NCBI GenBank assembly: GCA_021613375.1 | Contig: CM038706.1 | Location: forward strand, 20,522,366-20,586,365 | Reading direction: 5' to 3' | Origin: Megaleporinus macrocephalus | Taxonomy: Eukaryota; Chordata; Actinopteri; Characiformes; Anostomidae | DNA length: 64,000 nucleotides | Shown: positions 27,511 through 37,575 of the stretch, piece after piece | How the letters are laid out: the number at the start of each line of letters is the position of its first letter | Position numbering within the stretch: the stretch's first letter is position 1 | Made by a program: the position numbers and the translations under genes | The notes under the pieces: generated by a model | What the model was told of the DNA's origin: nothing | The model's input: only the letters and a program-made list of their open reading frames with translations | Databases searched by the model: none

Positions 27511-28585
27511 CCTGCCTGTCAAACGTTTGGGGACACATTTTTTTTCTTTGAGAAAACACTTTCATGTTTACTGGTACTGTTATTAATCCCAACTGTTTCC
27601 CAACTATGTGAGCACATGAATAGTACTCTTTGGAATGTGCCATGACACCAACTGTATAGCTTCTTAGAAATTACTTTGGAAAATTTGTCAAAAGATAAGC
27701 TTCAATCTCGGTCACAAATTTAACTGTTGGGAATTTACAAAATTGACTGAACTCAATTAAATTAAAAAAAAGGTTGATCGACAACAAAACATGTAAAAAA
27801 TAATCAGCATACTAATATAATAGTAGAAAGGCTGCATGTAGTATCTATTGGCTTCTACCATGGCCAGCATGTTTAAAAGTCATATGAAAGAAAGTCAGTG
27901 TGATATATAAATGACAGTGCAATCTCAATAAACTTTCATTAATAGTTCAGTTAAAGATTACAGGTACCTAATATAGTAATATCTGTATTGTAACATGTTA
28001 TATTGACTGACTTTTGCAGAGGTAAGTTGAAGACATCATCTTATATTTTTCAGGTTCACGCTTGAAGTACTTTAAAAACTTTAAAATGTAAAAATGTTCA
28101 CAGAAATCAATTTGATTTGGATTTTATCCTTCAGTAAAAAACAAACAAACAAAAACACACTAAACACTATCTTAGAGCTTTACATACCAATGACCGACAG
28201 GCCATTAAAATAGGTTACTTAATCAAAATGGCTGCAAATGTTCTGTTTTTATACAAAGAAGCTATTTGCTATTTGCTAATAGCTTCCGCAGCTCTCAGCA
28301 CCCTTTCCTGGGAGTATCTTTGCTTAAATTATGTGTGATTGCAAAGAAAATCGCTACATTTCTTAAATTATCTTAAACGATTGAAAATTCGCTCTAAAGA
28401 TTTTTAACATTTTTCTCAAGGTTGGATAAAGTTGTCTTTATGACAGATGTCCCCTATTGGAAGAATTATATAAACACTGATGTCATATGTCCTGACAAGC
28501 ATAAATAGGTGTCATGAACAGTAAAGCTTTAATAACAAACCTTTTTAAAAAGTTAGGTGTCCCCAAATTTTTGAGGTGGGTACCG
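27511..28585. mobile_element. Possible TIR element of about 1.07 kb
   Basis: GTCAAACGTTTGGGGACACA at the left and, reversed, CTCAAAAATTTGGGGACACC at the right are inverted copies of one end. The interior is AT-rich and has no coding. It lies just downstream of the LRMDA exon at 28.7 kb. Confidence 0.45.
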
Positions 28586-28667
28586 TACCTGCAAATCTTC
28601 TGTAGGAAATCCTAACATGACAAGTAGCTATGATTTGCCATGACAACAGGAATCAATAGAGACGAAC

Positions 28668-28794
28668 CTGCTCAGTTTTGGGCTTGACCACCTTCATGAA
28701 TGCTCCGCGGGCCTCAGCCTCCAGCTGCTCTTTCTGGGTCACTCGCCTGCTGTCCAGAAACTTCAGATTCTTCAGCTTGTGCAGTACAAAGTAC
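28668..28794 (-). CDS. lrmda: LRMDA exon (C-terminal part of LRR domain)
   Basis: This is a coding exon of 127 nt, beginning with the last base of an Arg codon and running [19 protein letters not shown] to [27 protein letters not shown] is the typical LRR C-terminal cap (xxYRxFVxxxLPxLxxLD), and the MKVVKPK ending is what I recall of LRMDA. The acceptor is a strong pyrimidine tract plus CAG (TTCCTTCCCAG|G) ending at 28,795. The exon most likely ends at CAG|GTTCGT (28,667-28,666), in phase 0, and splices to a further exon that I could not find. If the site is not used, the frame reads four more codons (VRLY) and stops at TGA, which would make this a terminal exon. The intron to the previous exon is 4,025 bp. 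Confidence 0.86.
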
Positions 28795-29315
28795 CTGGGA
28801 AGGAACATACAAGCACCATGTTGGACAGGAAACTGAACACGCTGCATTTATTTAGGATGCTAAACATGTGTATGTTGGTATTTCAGAGATACTATGTGAG
28901 GAACACAAAACATACAACAGATGACACCAGAAAAGCCCTTAAACAAACACAAGCTGTATATTTCTAACATACGCCAACACAAACGTGACAGTGTTTTAAA
29001 CGGAACTGAATGTGAACGCTTGCTTACTTAGTGTTAACTTATTAGTGGTGATATTTGTAAATAGATAATCACCTTCAAAGTGGATAAAAATAAGGACAAC
29101 ATATAAATAGATTGGAAAATAAAATACATAGACCTCATCTGCCAAGCTGTCATTTCTGTAACATCACAGATGTCTTTTTAAGCTTTCACGCACTCTCTAT
29201 CTTTCATTCAGAGGGAGAAAATGACATGAGATAATAGCACGAATACGGAGATGACAACAGATTCTTTCACAGGCTGACTGGAATGGAGGAAGCAGCATGT
29301 CAAGATTAAGCTTCA

Positions 29316-29331
29316 GAGAGGGAGAGAGAGA

Positions 29332-29371
<40 letters not shown>
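29316..29371. repeat. (GA)n microsatellite
   Basis: GA repeats with two GGGA interruptions, inside the LRMDA intron. Confidence 0.96.
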
Positions 29372-29372
<1 letters not shown>

Positions 29373-29635
29373 TAAGTGGAGGGTGTGAACAGATGTGTAT
29401 ATGGGCAGCGACAGATCCCCAACTGAGCTCTCATGCACAAGCCAGTGACAAATTGATGATGATGACAATGATGAAGGAAGATAGCAAACCTGTGCTACAT
29501 GTTCACTACGGATGGATCACACAGAATAGAATTTTAGATTGATCCTATTAAGATAAGCTCGGATCAAAACTCTGCAAAGCTACAAATATCGCTCAGGTAT
29601 ATCAAAGGCAATGAAACCGTGTGTAAACACGCGCA

Positions 29636-29730
29636 CAGTCGTGTGCGAAAGGTTGAACGCTACTGGCAAAAATTACATGTTTATTTGACTTTGTAATGAA
29701 GAACACAGTGTCTATAGAGAACCAACTTAC
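29636..29730 (+). repeat. Mariner-like terminal fragment
   Basis: CAGTCGTGTGCGAAAGGTTG matches the reverse complement of the end at 15,551-15,592, followed by a TTTGACTTTGTAATGAA piece. Only one end of the element was found. Confidence 0.45.
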
Positions 29731-30180
29731 AATTTCTCTGCTCTGTTTAGTGCACAATATTAGTTTCTTTGCTGAGTTTAACTAATGTCCTTATAGTAAA
29801 GTCTGCTCGCTCAGCAGCCATCTTTGCAATGCTGTCAGTAGGTTATTTCCAGCCATACGAGACCAGACTCGTATCTCTCTGAAAGGCAAAAGATCAAAAT
29901 ACTTGAAACTGAGGGTCGAATTACTATTTCAAGAACATATTTGAAATCACTGAGAAGATCTAGCAGAAACCTTACAAATGGTTTGTAGTGTTTGACTCAA
30001 TATTGTGAAACGTGACAACTGCTTGGGGCGTAACCAGCAAAACGACTGGTCTTCCTCTGTAGACGGACCCCATGTTGAGCATTACCCATTTATGTCCAGT
30101 TTATATTCCAATCAGTGACCAGTCTCCTTATTTATAATGTCTCTGGGTCAACGTGGCAGAAATAAAGTATAAATAAAAAA

Positions 30181-30654
30181 CCCACTGGAAGTTTGGGACC
30201 ACAGTAAAATTTTCTTGTTTTCAATGGAGTAGCCTTCCTTCCTTAATACAACAATGGACTGACGGGTCTCTAAAGAAAGCTGTTTCTGGCCATTTTGAGT
30301 CTGTCAGCAAGCCATCAACTGCTGATGCTTCAGATACTAAACTAACCTAGAATGTTCTGCTCCCTTTTATGCTCACTTATTAGTAGAATGTATAATTATT
30401 ATAATAACATCCTTAACTTGGATTGGTGGCCGTACCAGGAGATTTAGGCAGAGGACTGAGAATTGCTGATAACAGGACTATATGCAAAATAAGCCTCTAT
30501 ACAAAAATAGGCTTAAATACAAACATTTTTATTCTTTAAAAATCATCTGATACACTTAAATTAATTGTGAAATGGACAATATTGTTTGTGAATCGCATGA
30601 AAATTGCATGAAATTAAATTCTAAAGTGATCCTAAACTTTTGAGTGGTAGTGTA
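30181..30654. mobile_element. Mariner-like element remnant
   Basis: The left end (CCACTGGAAGTTTGGGACCAC) and the reversed right end (CACTACCACTCAAAAGTTTAG) form degenerate inverted repeats of a Tc1/mariner type frequent in fish. The interior (CTGGCCATTTTGAGTCTGTC) resembles the N-terminal transposase coding strand of such elements in antisense. About 470 bp, heavily deleted. Confidence 0.6.
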
Positions 30655-31488
30655 TACACATCCCAAATTTTGCATATTACTTATCATTATCCCTGAAATG
30701 GTAAATAAACAGTACCTGTGCATTAAACTGCGCAGACATATGTTCCTTTTAGTAAATATATCAACTTATTTTCACACAGAAAATCAATTAAACATGTCAT
30801 TTGACAAGGAGTATCCAAACCTTTGCATCAAATTGTATATTGTTTACTTCACTTTTGTCTTTACATCATTTCAATAGACCAGCAGAAGTGGTACAAAGTC
30901 TTGTTGCATTACCTCACAGTAAAAGCTAGGAACGTTTGGCCTTCTCCTGAGGAGTCAGTATTTTGGAGACGTCTTTTTTTGGACAGTGACGACATGTTAG
31001 TGGAGATATTTCAACTGTTAGCATGCAGCCATTGCGCCGCGTCTGATTACGTCTGATGTGCACGTAATATATAGTTTTATTGCACACAAGTGTAAACGAC
31101 TCAAAGTAACATGAATTCTTCATTAGTAACTGAAGAGCACGGCAGTCGAAGTAAGTTTCATCCGCCATTATTCTTTTCCAAACAAACGTAATGACAGCCG
31201 CAGCTTATGGGAAATACGCAGGTGTTTCCTGATTACTCCGTAACGGTCTGCGCTGCTCGGACAGATGGCTGGACCTAGCTCGGCTTCAGCTGCAGTTGGA
31301 AGTACCTGAGTTCATGCTGCTCGCAACTTTTGATCTTGAAAACAGACGCAGATTTAAGGTCTAGATAAACGTTGTCGATGCAATGAGGGAACACATAATG
31401 AGGCCGGAGAGTTATTGTACTTGGGGCAGAACACTCAGCCTTTACTGCAGACGCCTGTCACTGCCACTGCTGCTGGCTTTCTGTGGTA

Positions 31489-31506
31489 AATAAAAAAAAT
31501 AAATAA

Positions 31507-31538
<32 letters not shown>

Positions 31539-31541
31539 AAA
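31489..31541. repeat. (AAAT)n microsatellite
   Basis: AAAT tetranucleotide array with a few imperfect units on its left. Confidence 0.94.
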
Positions 31542-32819
31542 ACCTCAAGCCCCTGAAGTAAACAATGATGAATGAGCTCAGCGACTGCTGTGAAATACAG
31601 CCCTGTGTACCTACGCCTGTTCGTTTCATTTGACTAATTGAAAAAGGTGAACACTGTATTTCACTGTGTTACTGTTAGGGGCTGGTTTTCTTCTCTTTTC
31701 CCTTTTTTTTTTGTTTTTTGTTTTGTTTTGTTTCTCAGGGCACACTTGGAAATGTGTGTAGCCCAAGGCCAGTCCCGCCATGACCTGAGTGCTGCCTAAC
31801 CTTGTCAGACATGAAATCTGCATCATGCTCAAACTGATGTATTACTATGTGACACATTATGAATATTACATCACAAATCTGCCGCCACTGTCAGTCAAGA
31901 AGAGAATGGCCTTCCCCAGCACTAAGTGAAGCATGGGAGCCATTGCAAGTGAGTGGCGCCTTTTAGGTTCATCTGTATGGTAAATGATTCATACTGAACA
32001 CAGTGTCAGGAAAAATGCACTTAGAGCTAAGATAGACAAAAGAATGCATTTTTCCTCGCCGCTCCCTCTTCCACTCTCTCTCCAGCCGAAAGGGTTTCAT
32101 GTTGAAAACCTGACAAATGGTGGTAACATAGCGTGGCATTGCACTCCCATAGGCCCGGGCTTGATAATGAATGCATCGTTTCATCTTGTAAGAAAAGATA
32201 GCAAACACTCATTTGTGGTTATCACAATTCACACATGAAATCGATTTTGCAACTCAACAAAGAGAGAACGAGAGAGAGAGAACGAGAATGGGGGAAGGAA
32301 AGGTGAGGTCGAGTACCCTTAAGAGAAATAGGCTTATAGCCTAACGGAGCGGCCTGTGCTGGTGATTTATGATATTACGCAACAGCCATTCGTCCAAAGA
32401 GAAAAAAACTAAACTGAAAGTTGCCAAACAACACATTCCTTGGGAACATTTTTTTTTTTGGTTTTTGCAGAAGTCTTCACAGCTTAAAGAAATACATGTC
32501 AGCAATGAGAACAACAGCAACATCTGTCACTTCACACATGCATTAACACTTAGAATTAAAAGCTATGTATCCTACTCTTCTATTTCATATAATTCAAACC
32601 GGCCTGGACTGAGAACCACTAACAGTTTAAACCAATACAGCATCGTGTTAACAGCATGTCGAGAGATTTGTGCACTAAATACTTAGCCACGGTAAACAAA
32701 CAGAACATCTGGAACATGGAATATGTATTTCGCATTAAGCCCTTGGCATGCTAATGACAACAAGCAGCAGAACAAATGTTAGCATATCTGCGTGCATATC
32801 ATGTGCGTGTGGCTCTGAC

Positions 32820-32959
32820 CTGTATCTCTGGTAGTCGTCCTCGTCTTTATCCAGGCTGACCAGCTGGTTGGGGCAGGCCTCGTTTCCCAGCAGGCTCAGA
32901 TACTCCAGTGCTGGGGTCACTTCCTGCAAATGCTCCAGAAGATCTTCGATGTCGGTGAG
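32820..32959 (-). CDS. lrmda: LRMDA internal exon (LRR cap region)
   Basis: This is a coding exon of 140 nt (46 codons plus two bases) that starts in phase 0 with [11 protein letters not shown] and continues [17 protein letters not shown], then an acidic stretch ([10 protein letters not shown]). The [11 protein letters not shown] segment resembles the last LRR and capping motif common to small LRR proteins of the LRMDA and SDS22-like type. The donor is AG|GTCAGAG at 32,819-32,818, an ordinary U2 site. The 5' boundary has no AG in a usable place: the exon follows a terminal AC at 32,961-32,960, preceded 18 nt upstream by a U12 branch motif. An in-frame TGA six bases before the predicted start confirms that the coding part begins about there. 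The split AG + G codon gives Arg with the next exon. Confidence 0.87.
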
Positions 32960-32976
32960 GTGTCACAAGGGCAGAG

Positions 32977-32985
32977 GTCAAGGAA
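32977..32985 (-). other. U12 branch-point sequence
   Basis: TTCCTTGAC on the minus strand fits the U12 branch consensus (TTCCTTRAC). The branch adenosine (complement of base 32,978) is 18 nt from the terminal AC at 32,961-32,960, inside the short distance expected for minor introns. A classical polypyrimidine-AG acceptor is absent. Confidence 0.82.
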
Positions 32986-34074
32986 TTCAGGCCAGGCGTC
33001 ACTTTAGCATTTAGCACTTTAGCATTTAGCACTTTAGCCTTGGCACGGCCCGGCCCTGTTTGCCAGCACAGCTCCGCCGCCTTTGCCACAGCCGCCCTCT
33101 AAACCCCCTCAACAGGCATTGTGTTGGAGAGGGAAAGAGCACTGGCGTTTAAAGCAGAGAATTTGGCCTGCGTCTCGACTCTGGCTGCTAGCGTCCCATG
33201 TTTCTCTCTCCATTTCCTAGGTGGCTTGGTGCAGAACATTAAAAACATTGACAAAATGATGGATGCCCTGTGGTAAAAACGGTTAGTGACTCCCCGGGCC
33301 ATGGAAACTTTTTCTCTTCCCTCCACGCCGGGAAACAAACAGCCACTTCACAGCGCATTCATCACTAATACATTCACTTCATTGGAAAATGGAGCCCCAA
33401 ACGTGTCAAAATACAACTGCACTAATGCAGCACTTGAATTTCAATGGCAGCGGGCCACTACAGGGTGTAAATAATTGGCCCATTAGCATGTGCAGACCAC
33501 TTCACAGCAGAACTCAGGTTTTGAGCCGCTGACACTCAGCCGGAGGAGAGCGGGGTGTAATGGTGGAACAGGGGGACAGGGTGTGAGGCTGTATCATTAT
33601 CGCGTGCTTGGAGGAAGCGTCCTCTGCCGAAAAACAACATGCAGAAAAACTTAGCAATTATTTTTGACTGATCAAATCGCCTGTTGTAATACCTACCATA
33701 AACCTGCCCACAGTTTATCACACCCAAATGTTTCAACCTTTGCTGTCAGAGATCCAAGCCCTTTAAATTAAACAGGATTACCACGTAAATAAATAGATAT
33801 TAACACCATATTATACACTATGTTTCTATGTTATAAACTTGGAGCTCACTTGAATAACTAAATTACAAATTACTTAGAGATTTCCCTTCTGCCTTCAAAT
33901 TAATAACACCCCAGCACTGCATCTTACTCCTTCAGTAACTAGATGCTTTCCTGTCTGCCTGTTTATCTTTGCAGAAGCTTATTTCTGCACTCACGCAGCT
34001 GCACTGGAGCTTTCATTACTCTCTCTTCCACTAGAGGTCACCGTGGCACAAAGTCAGTTTCAGTACCAGTGGAC

Positions 34075-34075
34075 A

Positions 34076-34107
<32 letters not shown>
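34075..34107. repeat. (CT)n microsatellite
   Basis: CT repeats with one TTT interruption, near the start of the LRMDA AT-AC intron. Confidence 0.95.
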
Positions 34108-34287
34108 GCTCAATTTAATACAATAACACCATTTAAAGAGCATTTAAAGGGCTGAAGTGTGTAAAGACAAGATCCTAAAGTGAATGGCTAGCAGGCAGCG
34201 AGAGAGAGCGAGCCAGTCCCCGCTCGTCCTACCTCCCGTCCACCGTGCTGTAAAGCATGCGTTAAGACACAAAGGCGGCGCTTGCTG

Positions 34288-34296
34288 AAAGGATAT
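34288..34296 (-). other. U12-type AT-AC 5' splice site
   Basis: The nine bases directly after the exon ending at 34,297 read ATATCCTTT on the minus strand, an exact match to the minor-spliceosome AT-AC donor consensus. No GT donor lies near the end of the conserved LRR coding sequence; the first plausible one (about 34,232) would add unrelated residues. Confidence 0.85.
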
Positions 34297-34423
34297 TCGG
34301 TTCTTATTGAGTGTTAGGGTCTGGAGCTGTGGTAACCTGGGCAACCGGAGGTCATTTCCGAGAAGATTGTTGTCCACAATCAGCTCTTCCAGTTGGCTGA
34401 ATGCTTTCAGGCCTGTCAGTGAC
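34297..34423 (-). CDS. lrmda: LRMDA internal exon (leucine-rich repeats)
   Basis: This is an internal coding exon of 127 nt: one base completing a split codon, then 42 codons. The translation holds leucine-rich-repeat segments, including [15 protein letters not shown] and [13 protein letters not shown], which fit LxxLxLxxN spacing and match my memory of LRMDA/C10orf11. LRMDA is a small intracellular LRR protein needed for melanocyte differentiation; loss in humans causes an oculocutaneous albinism (established knowledge). The acceptor is a normal CAG (ATTGCAG|G) at 34,424-34,425. The 3' boundary lies directly after the Arg codon CGA and is followed by ATATCCTTT, a U12-type AT-AC donor, rather than GT. 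It ends in phase 0 and joins exactly to the exon at 32,959-32,820. The exon before it, with the N-terminal LRRs, was not found between here and 64 kb and may be outside the window. The gene name is recognised from memory and not from a search. Confidence 0.85.
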
Positions 34424-36897
34424 CTGCAATGATAAGGCGAGAGAGGAAAAATGATATGGCCCTAAATCTGGGCGGCCATTATGTGCAGAAATAAATATTT
34501 CAGCCGGCCTCTTTCACGGGCCGGAATAGTTTGGGCTTGGGCCTGTCAGGAGAGTGAATGACAAGAATTAGTGGCGGTAAGATCCCCTGGCATGGTGCGG
34601 CCTCCTTCGCATGCTGGCAGTATGAGCGATGAGGGTCACTCTTGAGTAGCCAGGATTCAAAACAAAAGGGCTTCAGAAATGCAGTGTGCGGGATGAATTT
34701 GTCAATGTCTTGTGCCTTCAGGCACCCAGCTTTGCCTGACCCTAACCCTCCATTCCCAAGATAAATAACTCTGTCACAGTTCACCTTCACTCCCCCGACA
34801 CAAATTTAACTTGTCATCCATCATTTTCTCAGCGCAGCTATAATACCCCGGCCACAAACAGAACGAGTACAACTTGTACAACTCTGCCATGATGAGCCCA
34901 TTTAGAGTGCAAAACACTGTTTTGTAGATGGAAAAGTTTGATATTATTCACTTCTTTCCTTCATTCAGTAGCGAGACATCTAATCTCCTACTGCCATAAC
35001 GACACGACACACACATACAAACACGGTCCCCAAGGACTCTCCTCTCCTCCTGCGTTGCCCCCTCCCCCGACCCTGCTCTGGCATAAACATGATGGAGGGT
35101 GGTGCTCAGGGTAATGTCGGGGCCTTCCAAAGTTCACCGCATGGAAGGTGCACAAAGCCAGGGTGTGCGTTTCTAATCCCTCAAATGGCAACGGCTGACA
35201 ACCTACAATGTTAATGTGTCCACTTTCAGTTAATTGACATTTAGCTCTGTCTGCTCGCCTTGAGAAAAAGAACAATTCAATGGCAATTGAGACGCCGGGC
35301 TTCATTCCTTTTCAGCTGGAAGACATACAATACTCATATTAAGTTTCTATGACAATCTGGGTTTTATCAGTTTTGTTTAAGTCCTGAATAGAAGGTAGAT
35401 ATCTAGGGGTAGATCATGGGAGCAAAGGGCCAGCTCATATAAATCCCATGAAGATGGCGTTGGTAATAAACAAATCTATGCAGTTGCATTATGTTTCAAA
35501 AAAATGGTAAGATTGAATGAAGTGGTCAGGAAAACATGATGTCTATGCACTACAGCAAGTCACCCTCCAAAATAAAGTTACTGAAATAGTAACCTAAAGA
35601 GTCAGTAGTGTTGGGTCGTAGTTTGTCAGACCATGTCATACGCCTTTACACATTAATTACAACACTCAAAAAGAAAACATGTTCTCATCTCAAATACAAA
35701 ACTGACATTTAACTGAGATATGATGACAATATTAGATCATTTACTAACATCCCCAAATGCTCTCTTTCAATACTCTGTCAATGGACTTGCAAACATCAGA
35801 TGCACCCACACGTTGGTTCAAAGCACAACTGATGTTATAAAAGGTTCAATATTTTTCCACTGGAGAGTTCTCCAAATCCCTGAATTTTACATATTGTGGC
35901 TTTAACGCAATACTTTCATGAAAGGTGAAGACCAGGAAAGGCTGGCTAATGAGAATACACAAAGGAAAATGACATTAAGTCATTAAAAAGGTCCTGAAAT
36001 ATGAGAAAAAACACACTGAAATTTCTCCCTGGCATGTTATTACCACGTTGTGTGGGGGTGTGGGAGGTGTGTATCATTCTGTGCAGTGTAATGGCTCTAA
36101 TTTCCCTGCTCTGTAAATGAGTGTTGGGCTCCTGCTCGTCTCCACCTGTCTGCCTTGGCTAGTTCGCGGCGTGTGTAATGTTATTAGCTGCTTGGTTAAG
36201 AGGCGCTCGCATGGCACAGGGGGGCTGCTTATTAATTGTTGTTTTCATGTCACCACTGCTGCGTGCACTCTGTGATTTAATCAGTTAAATTCACAGCCAA
36301 GGGAGAGCACCGAATCACATTCACAAACAACATGAGGGGATTGAGCCCTAATAGTCTCAGACCTAGTCTCAGAGTTTCCCCTCAGCATTTGGGCCTGTTT
36401 TTCCGCCATCATAATCCATAACATCTGTACAGCGTGAGGCGAGGAAACTTTTAAACTGTACAGTTAGCGCTGTAATAGAGGCGCCTGCTTTGTTTAGCAG
36501 AATGCTAATGGGGAAAAGTGAGCTTAGCATTCCCAGGAGATGTGCTAAGCACAAACACACACCCGCACGTATACAGGTAGGGCCCTTTCTGATTTGCACC
36601 TCTCCCCCAAGGGGAATCCAAACCTGCTTGCACGCTTTCACCACCTTCTTCAAAGTCCCACTACAATGGCAGAATGGCACCATGTAGAAAGCTGCGTCTG
36701 ATCGGAGGCTAGAGAGAAAGAGAGAGAGACAGAGAGAGACAGAGCAAAAAGGAGGGACGGAGAAACTGAAAGAGTAAAAGAGGGAGTACGTTTAATGAGC
36801 CACACCAACGTACCCTCGTCTTGTTAAGATAATTATGATCAAGCTCATTGTCACAGCTAATATCTCAACATGCTTGCATCTACAGTATAGCCCTTTT

Positions 36898-36901
<4 letters not shown>

Positions 36902-36929
<28 letters not shown>
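36902..36929. repeat. (CT)n microsatellite
   Basis: Fourteen CT units; an impure GA tract of opposite sense lies nearby at about 36,710-36,750. Confidence 0.95.
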
Positions 36930-37194
36930 GGCCTGAATTAGCATGAACCAAGGCACAATCCCAGAAAAACACTCATAGTGTAACCCAGTATAAAGCTTAA
37001 GATTGTTTAACTGCACAAGGTACATTGTATTTATAAATAAAACATGGTGCTAAGGTTTTAGGCCCAATTCCATGTACAGTCATTGATCTGGACAGTACAT
37101 TTACATTTGCTTAATGCTTAGAACTCAAGTGCAAACGCATAACCGGCCTCTAGCTTTCATAACTTCAGAACAGTTTAAACTATGGACATGATAC

Positions 37195-37575
37195 ACACAT
37201 CAGAACACTCAGCAGACCTTGCCCTCGCTAGCGTAACATCATCGAGCTGAGACTCAGCATCTGTGAGTAATCAGTAGGTAGTCAGTGAGTAATCACATCG
37301 AAAAAACATCCAAAATCCAGATTCAGCTCTCTGCTTTTGGACTTTATATTAATAAATGTTTGAAAAACAGACAGCAACATCATATACATATCTAAATATA
37401 CATATATAAACACTCAGCAGACCCTGTCCTCACTGACCAGCATGACTTCATTCAGATGTATCCAGCTTTAAAAATGAACCACAATTCAGTTGCTATATTA
37501 GTTCTCTGCTTTTAAACTTCATTAACAACAGAGGGTTTAAAGAGTGACATTATTCAAACATCAGAACACTCATGA
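37195..37575. repeat. Degenerate direct repeats of about 170-210 bp
   Basis: CACTCAGCAGACC occurs at about 37,207 and 37,411 and CATCAGAACACTCA at 37,199 and 37,558. CTCTCTGCTTTTGGACTTTA pairs with TTCTCTGCTTTTAAACTTCA about 174 bp later. An old, unequal tandem duplication or a family of short elements. Confidence 0.5.

Larger units (their letters stand above)
28795..32819 (-). other. lrmda: LRMDA intron (U2-type)
   Basis: A 4,025-bp intron with GT (AG|GTCAGAG) and AG (CCCAG|G) ends. It holds a (GA)n at 29.3 kb, mariner-like repeat ends at 29.6 and 30.2-30.65 kb, an (AAAT)n at 31.5 kb and otherwise AT-rich unique sequence. Confidence 0.8.
32960..34296 (-). other. lrmda: LRMDA minor (AT-AC) intron
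   Basis: This 1,337-bp intron runs from ATATCCTTT to a terminal AC and joins two phase-0 exon ends, giving NKNR-LTDI across the junction. It contains a short array of the unit ACTTTAGCATTT at about 33,001-33,038 and a CT microsatellite at 34,075-34,107. The removal of the whole interval by the minor spliceosome is inferred from the splice signals and the reading frame. Confidence 0.8.

Noticed and set aside
34225..34297. GT donor at about 34,232 as the normal end of the LRMDA exon
   Set aside because: It would add about 20 residues unlike an LRR protein, and the next exon then lacks a fitting AG; the AT-AC model explains both ends.
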